Source: Christensenella sp. UBA941 (lineage in GTDB: Bacteria; Bacillota; Clostridia; Christensenellales; UBA941). From it: 29,899 nucleotides of DNA. The DNA is taken from assembly GCA_002293365.1 (NCBI GenBank), contig DBDD01000036.1, positions 1-29,899 on the forward strand, written 5' to 3'. Positions 23,907 through 29,899 of the stretch are shown here, piece by piece (the first letter of the stretch is position 1; every line of letters starts with the position of its first letter). Under the pieces are notes generated by a model. That model was not told where the DNA came from and ran no database searches. It saw nothing but the letters and a program-made list of their open reading frames with translations. A program made the translations under genes and the position numbers.

Positions 23907-24557
23907 TTATAACGCGCGCCCGCTCGCCCATATTTCCATAGCAAGTCGAATCTTATCCGGCGGAATTTCTTTTATCGCGCCTCCCGCAAGGCGGCAATAC
24001 AGCGCAATTTGAGCGCCTTCTTCTATATACTCGGTACAGCTCATGGCCGCGTCCAAATCCGCGCCGACCGTCAGCAGCCCGTGCAATTCCAAAATCACGG
24101 CGCTGCCTTTTTTGCCCAGCGCTTTTACGACGGCCCGTCCCAGCTCGTCGGAGCCGGGCAGTTCAAACGGCACGATGGGTGCCGGGTCGGGCCCATAGGT
24201 AATCAGCGGTATCGTACAAACCGGCAGCGGCTGTCCTATGTTTCCCAATATAGTCGAATATTTGGAGTGAGTATGTACGACCGCGTTTACATCTTTGCGG
24301 GCGTTCATGATCGCTAAATGCATCGGCAGCTCGGTCGACGGCCTGCACTCCCCTTCGAGCTGCTTCCCGGTATAGTCTACCAGCGGAACCATCTCAGGCG
24401 TTAAATCTTCATAAGGGACGGAGGTCGGCGTTATCGCGATAACCACTCCGTCCTCGCTGCGCAAAGAGACATTCCCCGAGGTGCCTTTTATCAGCCCCAG
24501 TCTTTGCGCTTTCAGCGACGCATCGATGATTTTGGTTCGTATATTCAAGTAATTCAA
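23907..24557 (-). CDS. Class II aldolase/adducin-family protein (L-fuculose-phosphate aldolase-like)
   Basis: A 216-residue class II aldolase domain protein. It has the phosphate-binding GTSGNVSLR segment, the zinc ligands in VVHTHSKYST, and the third His in LELHGLLTVG; STELPMH matches the catalytic Glu region. It could cleave fuculose-, rhamnulose- or methylthioribulose-type phosphates; the substrate is not readable. The start is TTG at 24557, seven bases after GGAG; the open frame continues through the tRNA region but that part is not coding. It is convergent with the zinc operon with only seven bases between. Confidence 0.88.
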   Translation of the reverse strand: MNYLNIRTKIIDASLKAQRLGLIKGTSGNVSLRSEDGVVIAITPTSVPYEDLTPEMVPLVDYTGKQLEGECRPSTELPMHLAIMNARKDVNAVVHTHSKYSTILGNIGQPLPVCTIPLITYGPDPAPIVPFELPGSDELGRAVVKALGKKGSAVILELHGLLTVGADLDAAMSCTEYIEEGAQIALYCRLAGGAIKEIPPDKIRLAMEIWASGRAL

Positions 24558-24580
24558 TTCTAGTCTCCAAATATAAGCTG

Positions 24581-24614
24581 CAAGCGCTCCGAATCTACAG
24601 ATTTGGAGCGCTTG
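24581..24614 (-). terminator. Strong hairpin between tRNA-Pro and the aldolase gene
   Basis: Ten-pair perfect arms CAAGCGCTCC (24581-24590) and GGAGCGCTTG (24605-24614); the inner loop can extend the stem. Three bases downstream of the tRNA 3' end. Only a weak T-rich stretch follows on the minus strand, so it may be a terminator or a processing site. Confidence 0.5.
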
Positions 24615-24616
24615 AG

Positions 24617-24694
24617 TGGTCGGGGTGAGAAGACTTGAACTTCCGGCCTTTCGCCCCCCAGACGAACGCGCTAACCAAACTGCGCCACACCCCG
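24617..24694 (-). tRNA. tRNA-Pro (anticodon GGG)
   Basis: The minus strand folds into a full cloverleaf: acceptor CGGGGTG/CACCCCG, D-stem GCGC/GCGC, anticodon stem TTCGT/GCGAA with loop CTGGGGG (anticodon GGG), five-base variable region, T-arm GGAAG-TTCAAGT-CTTCT, discriminator A and an encoded CCA end. It has its own promoter. Confidence 0.95.
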
Positions 24695-24723
24695 AAGCGG
24701 TTGCCGACCAAAGGCACTTTGGA

Positions 24724-24752
24724 ATTATATCAGCCCGCGCATCAAATTGCAA
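24724..24752 (-). promoter_or_regulatory. Promoter of tRNA-Pro
   Basis: Minus strand TTGCAA (24752-24747), 17-base spacer, TATAAT (24729-24724), 29 bases before the mature tRNA 5' end. Confidence 0.75.
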
Positions 24753-24812
24753 GCGCGAATTTCAGGGCGGATTGATCCTGAATTTTCGTGGATTTTCCCT
24801 GAAATCCGCGCT
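24752..24812. terminator. Long inverted repeat after the ornithine cyclodeaminase-like gene
   Basis: Sixteen-base arms (24752-24767 and 24797-24812, one mismatch) around 29 bases, just after the end of the gene on the minus strand and touching the tRNA promoter. No T-run follows, so the terminator role is uncertain. Confidence 0.4.
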
Positions 24813-24829
24813 CTGCAACCACGGTCGCC

Positions 24830-25849
24830 TTATCTCCAATAAGGAATTTTTATGCCGACATTCTCTTTAAGCGCTTTCCTGTAACAACGGGTTGCTACAG
24901 CGAGATCCAAAATCCCGGTGCCAACGGCATTGAAGAATATTATTTGCTCGTCGTTGTCGCGGCCGGTTTTCTTCCCGTCAAGTATCTGGCCCAGCTGCGC
25001 GTCGATGTCCTCATCCTTGATAAGGCCTTCATCGGCCATGAGGGCAATCGTGCTGGCCATACGATGCTTTATGGTATCCCAATTGTCGACAACGATCTTG
25101 TCCGCAGCCTCAATACAGCCGTACGAAACCTCGTTCCCCGCCAGATTCATCAGCAGGCTTCCCTTTTTAAGCCAATCTGCCTCGACGAAGGGCACACTCG
25201 CCAGGGTGACCGTCACGATAATATCGCTTCCGCGGCAAGCGGCTTCGGCGGTTGGAGCGATAGTAAACTCGATAGCCGGATATTTCGCGCTCATTTCGTC
25301 CACGTATCTTTGGGCGTTTTCCGCCGAAATGTCGTAGACGTTCACCTTGCGGATGGACGGACGGACGATTACAGCGGCGTCAAGCTGGGTGCGGCCTTGT
25401 GCGCCCGCGCCGCATACCGCCATCACTTCGGCGTCCTGCCGGGCAAGCAGCTTGACGGCAACCCCGCCCGAAGCGCCTGTACGCATGGCGCTTATCTGCG
25501 TGCCGTCGGCCAAGCAAACGGGCAGTTTGGTTTCGGGGTCGTTCAAAACTAGTATAACGCTTGCCCGCGGCAGGCCTTTTTTATAGTTCGAGGGGCCGCT
25601 GCCTATCCACTTGATGCCCGCCATATCATATTCTCCGCCAATATAGCCCGGCATAGCGTTAATACGGCCGAGCTTATTTTCGTCCTCGATCGTCTCGCCC
25701 CAGCGCATAACGCACTTGCCCGGAGTCAGCACGTCGCCCTTTTCAGTGAGCATATAAGCCTGCTCTACGTCGTTTAGGACGGCTTGCATATCCTCCGCGC
25801 CCAGCGCCTGCATATCCTTGTTGTTTAAAAACAGAATATCTACGTTCAT
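24830..25849 (-). CDS. Ornithine cyclodeaminase/mu-crystallin family protein
   Basis: A 339-residue protein of the OCD/mu-crystallin family. A Rossmann motif CGAGAQGRTQLDA is near residue 145, preceded by the family segment ADGTQISAMRTGASGGVA. Members include ornithine cyclodeaminase, alanine dehydrogenase, ketimine reductase and SbnB-type amino acid dehydrogenases, so the substrate is open. It follows the GltS-type symporter by 46 bases, suggesting that it acts on an imported amino or keto acid. Confidence 0.9.
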   Translation of the reverse strand: MNVDILFLNNKDMQALGAEDMQAVLNDVEQAYMLTEKGDVLTPGKCVMRWGETIEDENKLGRINAMPGYIGGEYDMAGIKWIGSGPSNYKKGLPRASVILVLNDPETKLPVCLADGTQISAMRTGASGGVAVKLLARQDAEVMAVCGAGAQGRTQLDAAVIVRPSIRKVNVYDISAENAQRYVDEMSAKYPAIEFTIAPTAEAACRGSDIIVTVTLASVPFVEADWLKKGSLLMNLAGNEVSYGCIEAADKIVVDNWDTIKHRMASTIALMADEGLIKDEDIDAQLGQILDGKKTGRDNDEQIIFFNAVGTGILDLAVATRCYRKALKENVGIKIPYWR

Positions 25850-25895
25850 TGCTCGTTATATCCCTTTCTTTGTACGGAAATTCAGAATAAATTGC

Positions 25896-27278
25896 TTAGC
25901 GCTGCTCCAGCTTAAAGCTCTTATTCCAGCAGAATATTCGTAGCAGCAATATCAAAACCGCCGCCGCAGCGCAAAAGACAAGGCCTGTCGAAAGCGCGCC
26001 CATGCTAAGAATAATATAAGGATAAGCTGTCGTAATAAGTCCGCCGCCTATAAATGGGCTGGAGAAAGGACAGCCCAGCGCGTAAACGGTACCGGCGTCG
26101 GTCTCCATCTTCGGGTCGACCGTCCTAAGCAGCATATAGCCGATGGCCGCGACGCCCGTGAAGACGCCAAAACGAATAATACCATGCTCAAACCAATTGT
26201 TTGTAAATACGCGGGGGGTGAGCCAGAAGAAGATAAATACCATCAAGGCGATCATAACGACCGAGCCGATAAGCAGCGGCAGCCAGTAAGCGATAACAAC
26301 GGGTATCTTTATGGATGCCATAGCGCCTACAACGAGGATTTCGAGCGCCATGCCCTGGATGCGCTGGAATATAGCCCTATCAAAGAGATCCTTCAAGGCG
26401 GTGCGCTGGATGATGCCGTTTAAAATCCAGCCGCCTATCATAGCGAACGGGAACAGCGGCAGCCCCTTGTAGCCGAAGACGATACCGAAAAGCTGTACGA
26501 TAACATAGCCAATAAGAATAGATATGCCGATAAGGCCTAGATGCAGCGCAAAGGGCTCGACAACGTCGAAGCTAATCGTCGTATGAGCGGCCGGTTCGCG
26601 AGTGCTCTCAGGGTAAACTTCCTTGGCGTCGCTGCCGGAAACGGGCTCTGTCAAAAGCTTTGTGTAGCGCTTGCGGACGCCGTAATTAATAAGAATCATG
26701 CCGCCGAATATACCGCTAAGCAAGCCGATCGTGGCTGTGGTGGGCCCCAGGTCTGCGCCGTCGGGCCAGTTGAGAAGCGCCGGGTCTTGGAATACCGCCG
26801 CCATACCGCCGGCAGTGCCGTGGCCGCCGGCAAAACCAATTTCAAACAGCGAGCCGAACAGCGGATTAACGCCCAGCAGCGGTGTGAAAAGCACAGCGCA
26901 TAGCAGGCAAACGACGCCCACCTGCAAGAAGCTGGCAATATAACACCAAGCAAGCCCCGCGAACGAATCTTTGACCATTCCCTTGGCCTTTTCCTTCTTT
27001 TTCACGCCCAACAACATGCACGCGAATACGACGGTGATCATTTGTCCGGGTAAGGCGCCGATGCTGGACATCATATCCTGGGGAATGATATTCAGCGCGA
27101 AAGGGCCCGCGATAAGGCCGATCACTCCGGCCAATAGCGACGCGGGAATGAACGCCTTGCGAAGGAAGGGTACCTTGAGCCGAATCAAGGTGGCAATCAC
27201 CAGCAGCAGGCCAATGATCGCGATGTACAGAAGGATGTTCTGCATGGTACTGGATGCGATTTTTTCAACAGGTATCAT
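25896..27278 (-). CDS. Sodium:glutamate symporter family protein (GltS-type)
   Basis: A 460-residue polytopic protein with 10-12 helices and GltS-family segments: FIPASLLAGVIGLIAGP, FEIGFAGGHGTAGGMAAVF and the matching re-entrant region ALGCPFSSPFIGGGLITT. It likely imports an acidic amino acid with Na+. The frame starts at 27311, but AGGAG seven bases before the ATG at 27278 fixes the shorter form. First gene of a two-gene unit with the OCD-family gene. Confidence 0.9.
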   Translation of the reverse strand: MIPVEKIASSTMQNILLYIAIIGLLLVIATLIRLKVPFLRKAFIPASLLAGVIGLIAGPFALNIIPQDMMSSIGALPGQMITVVFACMLLGVKKKEKAKGMVKDSFAGLAWCYIASFLQVGVVCLLCAVLFTPLLGVNPLFGSLFEIGFAGGHGTAGGMAAVFQDPALLNWPDGADLGPTTATIGLLSGIFGGMILINYGVRKRYTKLLTEPVSGSDAKEVYPESTREPAAHTTISFDVVEPFALHLGLIGISILIGYVIVQLFGIVFGYKGLPLFPFAMIGGWILNGIIQRTALKDLFDRAIFQRIQGMALEILVVGAMASIKIPVVIAYWLPLLIGSVVMIALMVFIFFWLTPRVFTNNWFEHGIIRFGVFTGVAAIGYMLLRTVDPKMETDAGTVYALGCPFSSPFIGGGLITTAYPYIILSMGALSTGLVFCAAAAVLILLLRIFCWNKSFKLEQR

Positions 27279-27319
27279 AGGGATGCTCCTTTCTATATTG
27301 ACATGATTCACGGCACCTT

Positions 27320-27349
27320 ACTATAATCTGACAAACGCATCGCGGTCAA
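27320..27349 (-). promoter_or_regulatory. Promoter of the gltS-type operon
   Basis: Minus strand TTGACC (27349-27344), 18-base spacer, TATAGT (27325-27320), about 40 bases before the ATG at 27278. Confidence 0.65.
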
Positions 27350-27506
27350 CATACATTTTATAACATGTAACAATCAAAAACCGAGTGTTTATATTTATTA
27401 TGGCATGATTATTTTTATATTTATTCCTGTCGCCCAATCTAAGCGCTAATTTTAAAATCCGGAAGGGAATGAAAAATTTTAAAAGATTTTTGCGAGTCAA
27501 CGCGAA

Positions 27507-27533
27507 CGCCCCCGCCCACAAAGGCGGAGGCGC
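27507..27533 (-). terminator. Hairpin after the ACT-domain gene
   Basis: GC-rich stem GCCCCCGCC / GGCGGAGGC with one mismatch around CACAAA, 24 bases past the ACT gene stop. No immediate T-run on the minus strand. The rest of 27350-27506 is AT-rich with nothing recognisable. Confidence 0.45.
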
Positions 27534-27557
27534 TATTATCGGCAGCGCTGCGGGAAT

Positions 27558-28001
27558 TCAATTCACCTCATTCAAGCTCTCCAAAAGCTCCTTACCCAGC
27601 ACGGGAACATCGCTTTCCTTCAGCTTTTCGAGCGCCAAATCCTGATTGTTTAGCCGAAGGATGACTATCGCGTCGTAGTCCTTATGGCGGCTGGTGAACG
27701 CGTAAATATACTCGACGGAGATATACAAAGCGGCAATTTTTCGCAATATTTCGTGCAGGCTGCCGGGGCTTTGGCCCATGGCTATGGCGATAACGTCGGC
27801 CGTCTTAACCATAAAGCCTTTTTCCCTAAGCGTGCTTTTCGCCATGTCCGCGTCCGACGCGATAAGGCGTACGATGCCATAATCCGCCGTATCCGCGATA
27901 GAAAGCGCGTGAATATTGATATTTTCTTCCGCCAAAGCGCCGGTCATTTCCATAAGCCGCCCCGGCTTGTTTTCGATGAAAACCGTTATCTGCTTAATCA
28001 T
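27558..28001 (-). CDS. Double ACT-domain amino-acid-sensing protein
   Basis: A 147-residue protein with two ACT modules: residues 1-68 (IKQITVFIENKPGRLMEMTGALAEENINI) and 70-140 (VIAIAMGQSPGSLHEILRKIA ... YDAIVILRL). ACT pairs bind amino acids, often aromatic or branched ones. Genes of this type are commonly placed beside phenylacetate-CoA ligase and indolepyruvate:ferredoxin oxidoreductase genes. GGAGG is seven bases before the ATG at 28001; the upstream extension runs into repeat copy 4. It follows paaK on the same strand, 124 bases away. Confidence 0.85.
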   Translation of the reverse strand: MIKQITVFIENKPGRLMEMTGALAEENINIHALSIADTADYGIVRLIASDADMAKSTLREKGFMVKTADVIAIAMGQSPGSLHEILRKIAALYISVEYIYAFTSRHKDYDAIVILRLNNQDLALEKLKESDVPVLGKELLESLNEVN

Positions 28002-28031
28002 TTTCTTGCCTCCATAATTATTCTGGCTTCC

Positions 28032-28112
28032 TGTAGGGGCGAACTTCGTTCGCCCGTGCTGATAACAAGCGTTGGATTTTAGATCGCGGGAGCACATTGT
28101 GTTCCCCCTACA
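28032..28112. repeat. TGTAGGG palindromic repeat, copy 4
   Basis: An 81-base element with ends TGTAGGGGCGAAC and its near-complement GTTCCCCCTACA. Left hairpin GGCGAAC-TTC-GTTCGCC is the same motif as in copy 3; right hairpin GGGAGCACA-TT-GTGTTCCC has one G-U pair. It fills most of the gap between paaK and the ACT gene. Confidence 0.8.
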
Positions 28113-28125
28113 ACATATAGCAACG

Positions 28126-29433
28126 CTAGACGAGATTCCTTTTGTCTATAACCCGCTTCGCCTTCCCTTCGCTCCGGGCAATGGACTTGGGCTCGACGAG
28201 GCGAATCTTGGCGCTTATGCCCAGTACGCTCTCCATCTGCTTGGCGATATTGCGCTCGAAGTCCTCGATGCCCTTGACGTGATCGGAGAACGCCCTTTCG
28301 GATACTTCGATCTCGACGGTCATAGTGTCAAGATTGTTGACGCGCTCGACGACGATCTGGTAATGCGGCTGTACCTCGCCCATCTTGAGAAGAACGGATT
28401 CTATCTGCGACGGGAAGACGTTCACGCCGCGGATAATAAGCATATCGTCCGTACGGCCCGTTGGCTTTGACATACGCGCGTGCGTGCGCCCGCATTCGCA
28501 TTTTTCATAAGTAAGCGAACAGATATCCCGCGTCTTGTAGCGAATAAGCGGGATACCCTCCTTGCCTATAGTCGTAATGACCAAGTCTCCCTTTTCGCCT
28601 TCTTTTACGGGCATATTCGTATCCGGATCGGTTATTTCGGGTATATAGTAGTCCTCCCAAATATGCAAGCCGCTTTGGCTGCGGCAGTCCTGCGATACGG
28701 ACGGTCCCATTATTTCGCTCAGGCCATAGATATCGTGCGCACGAATGCCCAGCCTGCTTTCGAGTTCGGCGCGCATGGCCTCCGACCACGGCTCCGCGCC
28801 GAAGCACCCTGCTTTAAGCTTTAAATCGTCCTTGGTATAGCCCATTTCATTTAGGGATTCGGCTATATACATAGCGTAGGACGGCGTACAGCACAGATGC
28901 GTTACGCCAAAGTCGACAAGCATCGTAATCTGGCGCTGCGTATTCCCGGAAGAGGCCGGAATCGCGACCGCGCCGAGCTTCTCCGCGCCGTAATGCGCTC
29001 CAAGGCCGCCAGTGAACAGACCGTAGCCGTAGCTAACCTGTACGCGCGAGTTCTTATCGGCGTCCGCCATTACGAGGCAGCGCGCCATGCATTCCGCCCA
29101 AACGTCGATGTCCCTTCGTGTATAGCCAACGACCGTCTGTTTACCCGTCGTACCCGACGACGCGTGTATACGTACTATATCCTCCATCGGCGCGGCAAAC
29201 AGGCCGAAAGGATATGTATCGCGCAAGTCTTGTTTCGTGGTTATCGGAAGGTCTTTAAGGTTGTCCAGCGTTTTAATGTCTCCGGGAATCATCCCTTTGG
29301 CCTGCATCTTTTCGCGATAGTAGGGTACATTTGCGTACACGTATTCGACCGTGGCGCGAAGCTTTTCGAGTTGAAGCGCGCGTATCTGTTCGCGCTCCAT
29401 CGTTTCGACGGTTTTGTTCCAGTAGCGATCCAT
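28126..29433 (-). CDS. paaK: Phenylacetate-CoA ligase (aryl-acid acyl-CoA synthetase) PaaK
   Basis: A 435-residue member of the PaaK branch of AMP-forming ligases: phosphate loop HASSGTTGKQTVVGYT, then SYGYGLFTGGLGAHYG, DIYGLSEIMGPSVS and the adenylate-binding IPLIRYKTRDI, with the C-terminal lid containing RTDDMLIIRGVNVFP. It activates phenylacetate or related aryl acids to CoA thioesters. With an ACT protein next to it, the anaerobic 2-oxoacid/aryl-CoA cycle is the likely setting, in either catabolism or reverse synthesis of aromatic amino acids. A GGAGGAG ribosome site precedes the ATG. I see no promoter of its own between the terminator at 29488 and its ATG. Confidence 0.94.
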   Translation of the reverse strand: MDRYWNKTVETMEREQIRALQLEKLRATVEYVYANVPYYREKMQAKGMIPGDIKTLDNLKDLPITTKQDLRDTYPFGLFAAPMEDIVRIHASSGTTGKQTVVGYTRRDIDVWAECMARCLVMADADKNSRVQVSYGYGLFTGGLGAHYGAEKLGAVAIPASSGNTQRQITMLVDFGVTHLCCTPSYAMYIAESLNEMGYTKDDLKLKAGCFGAEPWSEAMRAELESRLGIRAHDIYGLSEIMGPSVSQDCRSQSGLHIWEDYYIPEITDPDTNMPVKEGEKGDLVITTIGKEGIPLIRYKTRDICSLTYEKCECGRTHARMSKPTGRTDDMLIIRGVNVFPSQIESVLLKMGEVQPHYQIVVERVNNLDTMTVEIEVSERAFSDHVKGIEDFERNIAKQMESVLGISAKIRLVEPKSIARSEGKAKRVIDKRNLV

Positions 29434-29482
29434 AAATCTTGTCTCCTCCTATTAAATCGATTTTAAATAAAATTTTGCATAT

Positions 29483-29518
29483 AAAAAGCGCCCGCGGCAA
29501 GCCGATTGCCACGGGCGC
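29483..29518 (-). terminator. Intrinsic terminator in the paaK leader
   Basis: Twelve-pair stem on the minus strand (29518-29507 with 29499-29488, one G-U pair), loop of seven bases, then five T. It stands between the leader ORF and paaK. Its loop and upper 5' arm (29501-29508) are complementary to 29562-29569 within the leader ORF. Confidence 0.85.
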
Positions 29519-29535
29519 GTGCTCTTGAAGTGATT

Positions 29536-29652
29536 TTACAATCTTAGCCCGCTCCTGTGAACAATCGGCCCCGTAAACGTAAACAGCCCAATAAACGAAG
29601 CCATAAAAGCTCCGTTAAAATACTGGCCGTTCATTACGCTGCGATTGTTCAC
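29536..29652 (-). CDS. 38-residue leader ORF upstream of paaK, Phe-rich
   Basis: GTG start at 29652 with a perfect GGAGG seven bases upstream, ending in TAA at 29536: VNNRSVMNGQYFNGAFMASF then IGLFTFTGPIVHRSGLRL. Five Phe (all TTT) lie between residues 12 and 26. The unit has a consensus promoter before it and an intrinsic terminator after it, then paaK. The start region (29642-29652) is perfectly complementary to codons 29-32 (29557-29567). I read it as an attenuator leader peptide; a small membrane protein or a structured small RNA are alternatives. Confidence 0.65.
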   Translation of the reverse strand: MNNRSVMNGQYFNGAFMASFIGLFTFTGPIVHRSGLRL

Positions 29653-29691
29653 TCGTGAACCTCCAAGATCGCGTGAGAGTTATTGTTGAAT

Positions 29692-29720
29692 ACTATACAT
29701 AAGATAGCAGTATATGTCAA
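29692..29720 (-). promoter_or_regulatory. Sigma-A-type promoter of the leader ORF and paaK
   Basis: Minus strand TTGACA (29720-29715), 17-base spacer, TATAGT (29697-29692). Predicted start of transcription near 29685 gives a leader of about 200 bases up to the terminator. Confidence 0.85.
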
Positions 29721-29736
29721 GCACGAGTTTTTCGGT

Positions 29737-29877
29737 TCACATGCCCAACAACTCACGCACATAGTATGTGCCTGTGTAGTCGTTTTTTACCACTCCGAGG
29801 CTTTGCAATAGTTCTCGGATATACTCGTCTTCTTGAACAACAACCAAGAAATCGTGATATCCTATGGTATCTAGCAT
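29737..29877 (-). CDS. Hypothetical 46-residue ORF at the right edge
   Basis: ATG at 29877 to TGA at 29737 gives MLDTIGYHDFLVVVQEDEYI then RELLQSLGVVKNDYTGTYYV and RELLGM. It reads like a globular C-terminus, with charged and hydrophobic residues in good balance. No clear ribosome site; a TAA in the same frame lies six bases upstream (29883-29881). It may be the tail of a gene that is frameshifted or starts outside the window. I do not recognise the family. Confidence 0.35.
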   Translation of the reverse strand: MLDTIGYHDFLVVVQEDEYIRELLQSLGVVKNDYTGTYYVRELLGM

Positions 29878-29899
29878 TCGTTAGTTCATCAGGCCCCAA

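Noticed and set aside
23907..24752. Longer form of the aldolase reaching back to 24752
   Set aside because: The extension would translate through tRNA-Pro and its hairpin; GGAG before TTG 24557 gives a proper start and the family N-terminus begins there.
28001..28126. A T-box or amino-acid riboswitch in the gap between paaK and the ACT gene
   Set aside because: The gap is filled by repeat copy 4, which also occurs at unrelated places; no T-box sequence is present.
28126..28470. Plus-strand ORFs opposite paaK (28072-28470 and 28897-29466)
   Set aside because: They are mirror frames of the well-supported paaK gene and show no ribosome site or family pattern.

Overview
The window looks like a chromosomal segment of an anaerobic, probably endospore-forming Clostridia-type Firmicute with mid-range GC. 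The evidence is the complete [FeFe]-hydrogenase maturation set (HydE, HydG, HydF plus the small TM1266-type regulator), a Spo0A-type response regulator, an RsfA/Myb-like regulator, a DUF6485 Cys-rich miniprotein, strong GGAGG ribosome sites, sigma-A-type promoters and several TTG starts. I see no phage, insertion sequence or CRISPR array.

Layout. 1-965 (-): N-terminal part of a Cache/HAMP sensor protein cut by the window edge. 1137-2459 (-): a secreted, probably lipid-anchored serpin. 2633-6459 (-): hydrogenase maturation operon TM1266-hydE-hydG-hydF with its own promoter and a leader that ends in an intrinsic terminator. 6634-11568 (-): a MATE exporter followed by tetrapyrrole genes (cobI/cbiL-like, sirC-like, hemC, cobA-hemD), packed with 4-8 base overlaps. 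11665-13515 (+): ABC exporter whose promoter is back-to-back with the MATE promoter. 13555-15228 (-): amidohydrolase and NudC. 15561-18586 (+): RsfA-like regulator; then DUF6485, YbaK, Spo0A-like protein and a broken metallo-hydrolase. 18752-20095 (+): DUF2271 lipoprotein and a Pr6Pr-like membrane protein. 20283-23899 (+): zinc uptake operon (Fur-family regulator, His-rich binding protein, ATPase, permease, and a DUF1980-like secreted protein), with a candidate operator over the promoter. 23907-24557 (-): class II aldolase. 24617-24694 (-): tRNA-Pro(GGG). 24830-27278 (-): GltS-type symporter and ornithine cyclodeaminase family protein. 27558-29433 (-): phenylacetate-CoA ligase and a double ACT protein, preceded by a leader ORF and terminator at 29486-29720.

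How parts work together. HydE, HydG and HydF build the H-cluster, but no hydrogenase structural gene is present. HemC, HemD, CobA, SirC and CobI lead from porphobilinogen towards siroheme or cobalamin precursors. The zinc operon appears autoregulated. PaaK plus an ACT protein is a pairing linked in anaerobes to aryl-CoA/2-oxoacid exchange (IOR-type enzymes).

Most notable non-coding signals: (1) a possible phenylalanine-sensing attenuator before paaK, with a 38-residue leader peptide holding five Phe codons and three mutually competing complementary segments; (2) a terminator-ended leader before the hydrogenase maturation operon; (3) a dispersed palindromic repeat family with TGTAGGG ends in four intergenic places, plus one half-copy.
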